A DNA stretch of 52,213 nucleotides. Origin: Chaetoceros tenuissimus. Its lineage: Eukaryota; Bacillariophyta; Thalassiosirophyceae; Chaetocerotales; Chaetocerotaceae. Of this stretch, positions 11,543 through 21,812 are shown piece after piece. Each line of letters opens with the position of its first letter. Position 1 is the stretch's first letter. Where the stretch lies: the NCBI GenBank assembly GCA_021927905.1, contig BLLK01000033.1, positions 1 through 52,213 of the forward strand. Direction: 5' to 3'. The translations under genes were made by a program, and so were the position numbers. A model generated the notes under the pieces. That model worked only from the letters and a program-made list of their open reading frames with translations, was not told the DNA's origin and made no database searches.

Positions 11543-14500
11543 CTCTTCTCCTCATGACTGACCAATGCTGGACAGTCATCACTATCTACGATATGGTCTT
11601 CCAAAATGCCTGGTCTGCGACGAATGGTAACATTTCCATTAACATGAACTTGCATTATCTGAAACGGACCCTCAAATCTTACATCCAATTTGCTTGTAGT
11701 TCGATATGAATCTGCAATTACCAATACCCAATTTCCAACTTGATAATTATAATCAATTCGATTGTCATTTTCTCTTTGATTGCTTCTATCAACTATTTCT
11801 TGCCTCCTAGCTCTGAGATTATTCAAATCAACAATGAAAGGTAAATTCAAAATCATATTTCTTTGGAATGCCAATGCTCCTGGAGATGCATTCATCGTCG
11901 AGTGTACCGCAGTCCTCAAAGCGTAAACAGTATTAGCAAGCAGAGTATTCTATTGCTTGAGTTGCTTCCACTACTGTCTGTGGTGGATTCTGACGAAGTA
12001 AAGATCGAATTTGGTTGAGCATAGTTTGATGCATTCTTTCACAAATACTATTACCTTGTGGATTCCTTGTAGTAATCTGAGCTGGTCTAATATTGAATCT
12101 ATTCAACATCTCTTGAAATTCTGATCCTGTAAATTCACCTCCTTGATCATGGATGCACTTAACTGGTCTAGGATATCTTGAAAGCCAATTATTCTCAAAC
12201 AAAGTTGCTATATGACTTGCATGTTTGTTTTGGATGCGTACTGCTTCGACAAGGTTAGTATCTTGGTCTACCATAGTTAAGGCATGAAATTCCAACGTCG
12301 CTCCTTGTACTTTGAACTTCCAAGGACCAATCAAATCTACGGCTACAGTTTCCCATGGATTCATCGATACCGTTCATGGAGGTAAATGTCCATACTGTAC
12401 ACTGGCACTTTGATTTACTTGACATATTTCGCATTTGGAACAATTCTCCTTGATAGTTTCTGAAGCTTTAGGACTGAAGAAGTTTTCATTGAAAGTTTTT
12501 CTCAACTTTTCTTCTCCACAATGATTTAAAGCATTATGATACCAGCGTAATATACGTACGGAGCATTGCGTTGGGACGAATATCCTATTCTTGTGCATCA
12601 CGAGTTGCACTTGAGGATTCATTTGTCGGAGAGTGTAGTCAGCTGGACTTCTCTGTCGTAACCCTGCTAGATTAGCATCGTTCTGCTGTGCTAATGCTAT
12701 TCTGTTATAATCAAGGGGAAAAATAGCGTTTTCAGCGACATTGATAAACATTTCAGACATAGGTAATTGAATAAAGCATTCTGCTAACCGTAGATCATCC
12801 CATACAATATCTTGAAAAGAAGATTCTTCCACATTCCTGGTAGAACTAGGTCCAGCACTCTTCTCCTCAAGAATCTTGTTATCAACTTCCATACACGAGA
12901 AATAATCGGCACAAGTATTGACTTGTCCTGGAATGAAGTGTAGTTGAGGGCCAAATTCTTCAATGTACATCCTCCAGCGTAGCATTCGTTGGGACGAGAT
13001 ATTTTTGTAGGTAAGATTTTTATGGTCAGTATAAATGTGGATTTTGGCACCGAGGAGCATAGTACGGTAAGTTTTTAATGTCTCAAAAATCGACAAAAAC
13101 TCCTTTTCACCTGTCGGATAATTGCGCTGAGCCGAATTAAGTTTCTTTGAAAAGTAGGCCACTGGTCGCTCAATTCCATCAGCATCTCGCTGAGCAATTG
13201 TAGCTCCCAGCTGATAATCAGAGCTATCGGTGTAAATAAAGAAAGGTTGGTTGTGATCAGGATAAAAAAGAAGAACATCTTTCGCCATTGTCGCTTTTAT
13301 CTGGTCAAACGCTTGTTGCTGTTCTGGACCCCAGTGGAAGTTGTTAGTCTTTAAAAGATCTGTAAGTGGCTTCTGCAAATGAGCTCTACGTTGCCACATA
13401 TCTTTGTAAAAATTTACAGCCCCTATGAAACTGCGTACTTGTTTCACATTTTTAGGAGGTTGCATTGCCAAAAGAGGTTTGATCTTCTTGGACCAAGGTT
13501 TGAGTCCACTTGGAGTTAACCAATGTCCGAGCCAATCGGTCTCTTGCACGGCCCATTCACACTTGAGTGGATTCATAGTGAATCCATGATCCTGCAGTTT
13601 TTTTAGAATACGCTGAATCTTACCAACATGTTCGTTCCAATCATTGGAGAAGATACCAATATCATCAATGTATATTTCACAGTCCTCATCACGTAAAACA
13701 TCACGTAAAACATTTTCCATGATCTCTTGAGCAATGTCTGGAGATTCTAGAATCCCCATTGGCAGCCTGTTATACTTATACATCCCAAATGGAGTAGTGA
13801 TTGTGCATAAGTTTTTGCTTTCCTCATCCAACTCGAAGGTGTAATATTGCATTGAAATATCAAGATTGGTAAAAAATTTGTATCCTTTTCTCCTTTCTAG
13901 AATATCTTTAATCCTTGGTAGCTCATACTGCTTTCGTTGCAAATTCTTATTTAGATACCGGAAATCGCTTACCCAGCGTACTCGACCGTCCTTCTTTGGA
14001 ATAATGAAAGTTGGAGCAGTCCAGATGGATCGGTTAGGGGGAGAAAGAACACCTCGCTGCACCAAACGATCAAGTTCTTCCTTGAAAACTTTTTCGTGTG
14101 CATAAGGAACCTTGTAAGGACAACTCTGACGAGGCTGAGCATCAGGCTTGAGATGAAGATGAACCTTGCTATCAGGATATACTTTAAGTTGACCATCAAA
14201 TAGTGTTGTGAACTCGTCCAGTACACGATGTAGATCTTTCCTCTGTTCTTCTGACAAGTGCTGCTGAGCATCTGCTACTTCTTTTCCTGTGACCTTGTCA
14301 TACTTAGACTCCATAATAAAAGATTCATCTTGCTCTTCCGCTTCATCATCATATCCATATTCAGTGAAGGCAAGCTGTACATTCGTACGGTTGTTCCAAT
14401 GACGACGAGACTTCATGGAAACTGTGAGGTCCATCCAAGACATTGTTTGATCCTGGTAGTTCAGTACCACTCCCATTGCTGCCAAAGTTCTCTGACCCAA

Positions 14501-15013
14501 GATGATATCATGAGGACACTCTCCATCATGCACAAGCGCAAAGATCTTTTCAATACTATGCTTTCTTCCAAACTCTGGCAATACGCTATTCTCTAGAATT
14601 ACATATTGTCTGAAGTGAACTGTGCCACCGATACCAATAGACGGAGATGCCTCTGTTAAATCATAAACTGGACAATTCTTTGGTAATGCACGTCGATGAA
14701 TGATGTCACAAGTTCCACCGGAATCAAATAGTGTTCTACATAACTTCGTATCGCGATGCCCATTAATAGTGCGAGGTTGCAATAGAGAAACTGGAGCAGT
14801 TAATGGATCCTTTCTCATTTGGTCGGCTTGCACACTGAGACTAGCTTCCACTTCAACTGGTGGAGAGGAAATAAAATCATAGACATCCATTGGAATCGAA
14901 GTTGCAAAGTATTCTTCCCATAGAACTTCTTCCTCCTGCTGAGGAGTCTTCCAGAATTGCTGTTCTGCTTCTTGTTCCCAGAAGCATTCTCCAAGCTGTA
15001 ACGGTGAGTTCAT
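11524..15013 (-). pseudogene. Pol of gypsy element 1 (PR-RT-RH-INT), nonsense plus frameshift
   Basis: The first segment (15013-12374) has aspartic protease FDSGG at residue about 97, RT with the YIDD box near residue 444, RNase H with YTDSSDYQLG near 594 and TDHKNLTY, and the integrase H-x4-H ... C-x2-C finger near its end. TGA at 12374-12376 follows YGHLPP, where element 2 has arginine. The same frame continues to 11933 with integrase DLIGPW, HDQGGEF and the CERMH glutamate. A one-base insertion near 11940-11945 then moves the rest (11919-11524) to another frame; it carries the GPF module. All catalytic residues are present, so only two lesions separate it from an open pol. The upstream in-frame stop lies eight codons before ATG 15013, beyond a 3' splice site at 15028. 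Confidence 0.88.
11543..11553 (-). promoter_or_regulatory. Polypurine tract of gypsy element 1
   Basis: Reads GAGGAGAAGAG on the minus strand directly before the TG of the 3' LTR. This is the expected plus-strand DNA primer site. Confidence 0.7.
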
Positions 15014-15027
15014 AATAGAGACAACTC

Positions 15028-15654
15028 CTGTTGATTAATTAATAAAGAAAAGAAAAGAAAAGAAAAGATTGGATGAGACAAATTGAAATTACATAAAATG
15101 GCTCACTTCGTGAGTACTTGTGGTATTGAATATCCAGATGTGGAAGTGTTCGCTTCCAACAAGTCCTCACGAAGCGGCCTTAAGCCTATTAAATCGTGGA
15201 CCTTAATTGAACGCACCATAATGTGCTCCGCAGACGTTGTTATTGTCCATGAGGAAGTGTTGTTCATTACTGCCATTCGCACCCTGCTGGTTTGAACCGT
15301 TTTCTGGATTGCTACGAGTATTAGCATTGTTATTATTTTGAGTTCCTTGATAATTGTAGTTCTGATTCTGATCATGTCCTTGATTGTTACCGGAGTTATA
15401 GGACTGTCCTCCATTATTGTTGTGGTTGGAGTGGATATGATGACCTCTTCCTCCACCGTTACCACGGCCTCTGCCGCCATAACCATTGCCACGGCCTCTT
15501 CCTCCTCGGCCTCTGCTACCAGTATCACCACAAAAATTGGCACTTCTTGGATTAAGAATGCAGTCCTCTTATTCATGACTATTATGTGGAGGCTCATGTC
15601 TGGTACACTGGTTTCTGAAGCCACCAGTCTGACCGCGTCTGTTTCCTTTCTTAC
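15028..15654 (-). other. Predicted phase-1 intron joining gag to pol, gypsy element 1
   Basis: Donor CAGC|GTAAGA at 15654, inside the basic KQRKKGN part of Gag. Acceptor ...AATCAACAG|G with last intron base 15028, preceded by a pyrimidine tract of repeated CTTTT and a TTAATTAATC branch-like word. The exon before ends on codon base 1 (16390 minus 15655 is 245 full codons) and the exon after starts on base 2 of the pol frame. The predicted 627-base intron contains the Gag TAA at 15569-15571, the Gag C-terminal finger and the Gly/Asn-rich tail. Confidence 0.55.
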
Positions 15655-16390
15655 GCTGCTTGAACTTCTGATTCTTCAGATCTTGATGACGAGCATGTTT
15701 CTTGGAAGTATCAGCATCTGCAGTACTCTTCTGGGGTTCCATATACTCACTAATCTCATTGATAGTCTTTTCATGATACACAGCTCCTGAATTGGTGAAA
15801 TTCAACTTCCATTGATATGGGAAGGAATCAAAAACAAGCTTCTTCTCAAGGTTATCATCAGGTCTTGGCACTACGATTCTCAAGAGTTCCTTGGCATATC
15901 CTACAAGAGTACAGAATCTCCCTACATGCTCCGCAACACTCTTGTTCTTTTCCTTTCTCACTTTATCAGAACGCAGATACTCTAGAAGAGCATCCCCTCC
16001 AGAGCGCCCTCCGCAGAACCTAATCTTCATAAGATTCACTGCAACTTGAAACTTGTTTGCATCTGCTGCTGCCACTACATCTGCATGGTTGGTAACAGTA
16101 TCAGTCCAGTAATGTTGCACTACCCCTTTAAGCACATCCTCAAAGTTCTCGAACTTTTCTAGATCATCAAAGTTTAGCTTGCGGTTGCTGGCTGCTGAGT
16201 TAAAGCGCTCATGTACATAGAGAAAGGCTTCTGCGTTTCCAGTGCTTCCACCTTCTCCATCAAAGGTTGGCAAACTCTCTTTGCACGAGGAACCATCAGC
16301 AAAATCTTGCTGAAGCTTGACAGTTACGAAGTCTGCGTACTCAAGGGCTGGCCACATTTTGATTGGTGTATTTGCATTAGAATCACTCAT
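15203..16390 (-). pseudogene. Gag of gypsy element 1, with in-frame TAA
   Basis: Starts at ATG 16390, about 20 bases after the 5' LTR. The capsid part is related to the Gag at 34811 (shared features: WTD, FCGG, PYQWK-x-NF). A basic KQRKKGN stretch precedes a cysteine/histidine motif C-x2-H-x6-H-x4-C. TAA at 15569-15571 falls inside this finger, where element 2 has tryptophan. The same frame stays open afterwards to TAA 15203-15205, with RGRGGRGRGN-type glycine repeats and Asn-rich sequence suited to RNA binding. So either the stop is a recent mutation or a short Gag of 273 residues is made. Confidence 0.75.
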
Positions 16391-16409
16391 TGTGAATAGT
16401 AATTACTAG

Positions 16410-16625
16410 TGATACAACGAAGGATTCAAAGTAATTAGATGGGAATTAATGTTACTGTTCGCTACCTAAAAGAATGTTTGTTCTGAACACAAAGAGACAG
16501 AATTCTTATCAGAATTCTGATGACGTGACGGAAGAAGAATAGAACCAAAGAATTCTGCCAATGCTAAACATAATCCATGTCGGGTCAGGATACCGTTACC
16601 TAACCGTTAGCTACTATTTGTAGCA
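16410..16625 (-). repeat. 5' LTR of gypsy element 1
   Basis: 216 bases, TG...CA on the minus strand, paired with 11327-11542. Followed on its right by AAAGG (16626-16630). As the upstream LTR it would hold the promoter. Confidence 0.92.
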
Positions 16626-16630
16626 AAAGG

Positions 16631-17174
16631 AAACGTACGCAGCAGCAGTAAAGGCTCAGAATGAAGAATGTGTGAAGGAGATGAAGCAACATGTAACGGC
16701 AGCATCATCTCATTAAATAGAAACCATTCGTTTCTGTATCAAGTAAACTAAAACTATAGAAGACCAAGTACTTCATCTTGCTACAGAGTATTATATACTT
16801 TAAAGTTTAAGGAGCCCGTAGCTACCAAAGGAGAGGTATTTCAATGGAAGCTGGGGATCAACAGATCACAGACATACTTTTAGATGATATCAAATTTAAT
16901 TTAACTACAGATTGAACAAGGCTCTGATTTATCAACTACACTATCAAAATAAGCTCTAGCTGTATTGCAGGTCCATTGCAGCAGAATTTACATAAATGCC
17001 TTTGGTTGGTAAGCCACAAAAAGTGTTTGGAGGCTACATAAACACATACATATGTACTGCAACAACCAAATAGTCGAGAGCTAAGTAGATACTATTATGA
17101 TCAGTTCTATACTAGATGCTTGGACAGTTAGATTGGAGATTTTTGGAAGCAAAAATGGAAAAGGCTTGTTTAAT
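16631..17174. other. Spacer, no gene seen
   Basis: AT-rich sequence with many stops in all frames. It may be old flank of the SGNH-like pseudogene that follows. Confidence 0.3.
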
Positions 17175-18520
17175 ATTGAACTTTTTGTTCTAGGGGGGGG
17201 GCAAACACAGCTGTTAGAACGGAGGGTGTAAGATATGGATTATTATCAGAATCAAATAAAGTATTTGAAATAATCATAAATGCTTACTCTACAAATGATG
17301 TACATTTTGTAAGCATCAAAGAAGCAAAGGAAAAAATCTAACTTTGGAAGAATATCTTTTTCAGATGGAGCAAGAATTCATCCGGGTAAGCTTGGGTGCA
17401 GGCAAGCCCTGCACGGTGAAATTGTCTCCTTTAGTGCTTTATTACAATGATTACATTGGAAACAAACAAAAGTCTATCTCTGAAATTGGTACTTTTTCCA
17501 CTGTAATAGGAAAACTGACTTCTTACTATGGTATAGGTCATCTTTCATATGTTGATGTTATCCGTCATTTTGTTTTTGCAGATACAACTGAATCTTGGTT
17601 CAGTCCAGACATGTGGCCAGAACGTAATGTACACCCCGGAAGAGGCTTTCATATTGTCACACCATGGCTATTTTTTTATTATAGCATGAATTTGTTATCA
17701 TCATATTGCAATAGGAAAGAAAATACAAAACTCTACCACTCATTTTTGCAAAAAGATGAAGACTCACCTAAGTTGCCTATGTCTGCTGATTTGATTCCGA
17801 AAGAATTCCCACCAGTTCTTAAAAAAACCTTGAATCTCGACAATATTTCTTGGAAATGGAAATCTTCTGAACTTCAAACAAAAAACTGTACCAATGAAAA
17901 CATTTCTTTTTGTAGATTAGCATTCATTGGAAATTTTCCTGGTGCTGTCGCGAAAGACAATTAAGAACTACGTTGAATGATATTATAAAAATAAAAGATG
18001 GTTGGGACGTTGTCACTGAACATATGGGAAAGTTGGGATAAAAGCTAATAAAAAAAGCTCTACTAGAGCTTGAAATACAAAGAGGTCAAAGTAATTTTCT
18101 TCCGGTTAGTGTCATCACAATTTTTTCACTCAAAAGCAATGGCAAAATGTGGGACAACTCAAAGGTCAAAATTTCTATCTCAAATAAAAATAAGAGTTTC
18201 ATGAAGGTTATATATATTTCTGGTGTACTTGAGAAGAAGACAAGTGAAACTTATAAAGAAAAATTGTATCTTGAAAATGAAATTGGATTTAATGAAGTAA
18301 TATTTATTAGTTTTGAGCTCCAGTATGGTTGGCAATACACTAGAGAGCATAGAAATATATTCGAATCAATTGGAAAGAAGGAGTTAGGATGAAAGCTGTC
18401 CACTTGGTTGTGGAGATATAGATGACAAACACCATTTTCTCAAATGTACATGTCAACCTGGGTACTCTAAAACCAATACTGAACTCTGCCAACTTGACAG
18501 ATTCTTACTTAGGTATAAGA
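17175..18520 (+). pseudogene. SGNH/GDSL-hydrolase-like gene remnant
   Basis: Coding traces lie in different frames. GGANTAV...YG sits after a G9 run (17193-17201) in one frame up to a TAA near 17340. The next frame (17344-17964) holds GHLSYVDV, a W-x-x-D-like FSPDMW and HPGRGFH, the last fitting the catalytic Asp/His block of SGNH hydrolases. Further traces follow: a GWDVV...K block near 18000, a segment at 18147-18392, and a cysteine-rich stretch CPLGCGD...CTCQPGY near 18390-18470. Stops and frame changes separate them. The family is inferred from motif spacing only. Confidence 0.4.
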
Positions 18521-19864
18521 CTTCGCAGCCCCTTTGTCATATGATTCTACTGTGAATCTGTCATTGTAACACAATAGTCTTTTGTTGAGAATCTGAACAA
18601 GAAGAAATTTCCTTTGAAGCATATTGTGATCAAGAAGAAATTGGCTGGAATCACTTCTTACTGTGTAATCTGAGTATCAAATTGAAAGAAGCAATGGTCT
18701 AACTACACACAGCTTGCAGCAGCCTCTTTCTGCATTCAGAACACTATTTACTCACACATACCACTCTTTAGCCAGTCTCCCGAATTCCAAATGATATGGT
18801 CTGGTTTGTAAATTTGTAGGTCCATCTTTCATCATTACACACTTTTCCCAGTAATCCACCAACATTAATATAATCCTTGTTTTCTTCTGCAGGCTGGGTG
18901 GCAGTACTATGTACCAATGTTCAAGTGCTCAGCTTGCTTGCTACTTGCAGTGTGCTCATAGAAAATTGAAATTTTGGTTGTATGGAAGGCTAGCTACCTT
19001 GGTATGGAACTTAGAAAGAAAATTTTTTAACTTTCAACAGTCACTACAAAACATTTTCTTTTACCTCTTCTTGGTTAGTCTATGACTTCATCTCCAAACC
19101 TTGCTGCTGCTATCTACCATTGTTTGCTAAAGTAAATGGGGGAACAAAGGACAAACATGTTTTTCTCTGACTTTGTTTTTCAAACTCCACTTATACACAT
19201 GTGTTCATGTGCTAAAGTAGATGGGGGATGACACAAAATTTACATGTTTCTTCTGACTTTGTTTCAAACTCCACTTTTATAATAAGCATTTGTATGCTGA
19301 AGTTGGTGGGGGATGAAGGAGACTTTGTTTCAAACTCAACTTATACCATAAGTGTTTGTATGCTGAAGTAGGTAGGGGTTGAAGGAGAATGATGGTCATC
19401 CATCAAAAGCCAATTGGAGCATTCCTTCATTGGTTTCATTGCAACTGTTTTGCTGGACAGAATCACCCAAATGGAGATTGTCATGTGCAGGCTTGCAAGG
19501 CTGGTGCATGTCTCTATTTAGATTGGTATAGTGGAAATAGAGATATGTTCAGTTCATGTCAGTTACAATACTTCCTCCTTTGTTCCTATATCAATATCAC
19601 ATAAGGACACAACAAAGGAGATATATCATCTGATTGATCACTCTGTTAATATCATAAACATCCTCATTATCCTCATCTTGTTGAACTTAGTGGGTTTCTT
19701 TATGGTAAATCTAGCTATAGCAAGAGACACAACCCACAACACAGCTTTACTTCTTGACTGCACCTTTGCATCCAGTTGCTTGGCATCCATCATTTAGTCA
19801 ACAGAGAGCTCCTTGCTTGAGATCTAGTCATTTAATAAACAAAGCAGGAGCATTGGCTACTTTG
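18521..19864. other. Intergenic stretch with a degenerate minisatellite
   Basis: No gene I can support. Two small ORFs near 19389-19797 (71 and 88 codons) overlap in different frames and resemble nothing known to me. Confidence 0.35.
19126..19390. repeat. Degenerate tandem repeat, three to four units of roughly 70-85 bases
   Basis: Each unit has GCT(A/G)AAGT(A/T)G(A/G)TGGGGGATG followed by GACTTTGTTTCAAACTCCACTTAT. Units start near 19128, 19213, 19298 and 19364. Unit length and sequence vary. Confidence 0.6.
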
Positions 19865-19916
19865 CTGGTGTAGCTTTCGTAAGTGAAATGTTACGCTGAC
19901 GTGAGTGACATAATAA
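19865..19916 (+). repeat. Left inverted terminus of DIRS-like element
   Basis: GCTGGTGTAGC ... TGACGTGAGTGACATAAT pairs with the complement of 28487-28540, with small gaps. The best shared word is GACGTGAGTGAC. Confidence 0.5.
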
Positions 19917-20278
19917 ATAGATTAAATTAGACTCATATTCAAATAACCATTTCAACCTTGTTGCAACAAATGTACCTAAAACCAATGACCTTGATCACTG
20001 GTATTCTCGCGGGGTGGGTGTATTACTCCCCCAATATAAACTCTCAAAAGCTCTTTTCCTTGTGAAGATAGCTTAATTCTTCAGACTAGACTTGACTTAC
20101 AAAACAGCATGATAACCTGAGAAGCTTATTCTATCGGATCTGATATATCATCAGTTATCGACATGAGCATAGGCAACATCGTCGACTACTTGCCTTTGGG
20201 GTCAGCCAGAAGGTAAGTTCCTCAAGAATATTGTAGGCAGCTCTCTGCTTCATGCATTTGAATTCCAAGCGGATAGGC

Positions 20279-21812
20279 TCAATTCAAGTTACAGGGGCTA
20301 GCTAGAGTATAAACTCTAGCTACGTAGCTTCCATCCCTCCTCGTGTACATATCATAAAACCTTGTCGGTACCAGCCAATCCAAGTTAGAGTAAATCTCGG
20401 TTTGACTTACAAGGCAGCTGAAAACTTCAGCATCATTTCCGCTGGAGCTCAGGCACTCCTCTGTTTCTTGCTTCTGTTGTCGCTCCTCTCCTTGCCAATC
20501 TGAATACGCTGTATCTCTCCTCCACAACAAGATCCTTTGGGATCAAGCTTGAAGTCTTTTGAATCTCTAAGAGGATTTCGTGCAGATCTCCTTCAAAATG
20601 TGACATCTCCAAAGGTTCGCCTCTTCTATCTCCATCCTTCTTACAGAACAGCCAACCCTTTTCTCTGCCTTCATCCTTTCTCACCTTGAGCAGCCTGTCC
20701 AACCATATTCCTACATCGCATCCGAAGTCAGATTTTGTATCTTTACTTATGAACAGGAGGTAAACCGTGACAGAGGTTACTTGCTTGAACTTTCCAATTA
20801 GAGGCAAGACGATATAGTTCTCGTTCTTTAGACGCTTTTCCTTCACCATCAATTCCAAGATGGAGCCCAAACTGATCATCATAGTTTCATTTCCTCTTAG
20901 CGCAGCTAGAAATGAGAATAGCAGATAGCAAGCAAATTCGATTGATCTCGAATCTCTGGGGTTGTTGAGTACTCGTTTATTCAAACGTGTCATAATCTCA
21001 GACATTAACTCGCAGGAGATAGCTTCATTCACATTGGGTTGGTCTCCACTCCGTTCATGCATACCCTGAATAAAACGATTGAACCAGAAAGAATTTGCTG
21101 GGCATGAGTTCACAAACCAACTTTTCCCATTCTCCAACGAAAATACCGTGGTGCTCTGACTCATCTGACTTGCTTGCCAGAAATTTGTGTATGTAGACCT
21201 GAGCTTTCTTACTGTACCAAACTGAACTGTAGCAGCATTACTACCAGGATCAAGAGAACGCTTGAGAATGACCATTGCAGGACCTGCACCTTGATTGTCT
21301 TCTAATGGCATTGGTCCTCTCAAAGGTGTGGACTCAAAACCAAGCTCATCTTCAGTAGCGTAGTATCTCCTTAGTTGGTTGAGGTTGGCTTGAACTGTGT
21401 TACTTGTTCTTGCCCAGAAAGCATCCAAATTTGCTCAACGAAGCAATCTGATATTCAGTTTGTCCACACTTGAGAACCAATTTGGATTTCTTCCATGCAC
21501 ATTTTGAAACAGACACAATTCGCATTGAAAAGGAGTCAGACATGTGTCACCAGGTCTAGCGCAAAGAAACATATCTTGGTCCACCTGCGGCATCTCCATT
21601 TCTTCTTCGTCCAACACCTCTACTCTAGGAAAATGAAGTTCTTCCGGGGTATCATAGCAAGAAGGGCACCACGCGCTAACACATGCCGCAAATTCTCCCC
21701 GCTTCTTCCCAAAGTTCGCGCAGAAGATTTGACCAATCGGATCCTTTAAATCCTTCCTGCAACTTCGCTTCATACAAGTTCCTCGCCATCTTGTCCATGA
21801 AGAGCTTCTCAT
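20279..21812 (-). pseudogene. Tyrosine recombinase of DIRS-like element with upstream Cys-rich segment
   Basis: 21812-21435 encodes a Cys-rich part (CVSAWCPSCY, CELCLF). TGA at 21435-21437 interrupts LLR-ANLDAFWAR, then the frame runs to 20433. It holds the core: first arginine in AALRGNE, a strand GFKQV-like region, and RLARRGATTEARNRGV for the second arginine block. A frame change near 20440-20530 moves the C-terminus to 20279-20530, where MYT may supply the nucleophile tyrosine. The enzyme would cut and join circular DNA intermediates at the target. Assignment rests on the R...R-x-x-R layout and on position after RNase H. Confidence 0.62.

Larger units (their letters stand above)
11327..16625 (-). 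mobile_element. Ty3/gypsy LTR retrotransposon, full length, 5.3 kb
   Basis: Bounded by 216-base LTRs (TG...CA) and an AAAGG duplication. Order on the minus strand: 5' LTR, a leader of about 19 bases, gag, gag-pol spacer, pol (protease, reverse transcriptase, RNase H, integrase), purine tract, 3' LTR. This protease-RT-RH-integrase order defines Ty3/gypsy. I count two A/G differences between the LTRs, so insertion is recent. Lesions: TAA in gag (15569-15571), TGA in pol (12374-12376), and a one-base insertion near 11940-11945. The gag TAA lies in a likely intron (see 15028-15654). Confidence 0.92.

Noticed and set aside
13866-14596. Plus-strand ORFs across gypsy element 1
   Set aside because: Shadows of the minus-strand pol frame.
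19389-19797. Two small overlapping plus-strand ORFs
   Set aside because: Short, no motif, next to a minisatellite; no support for coding.
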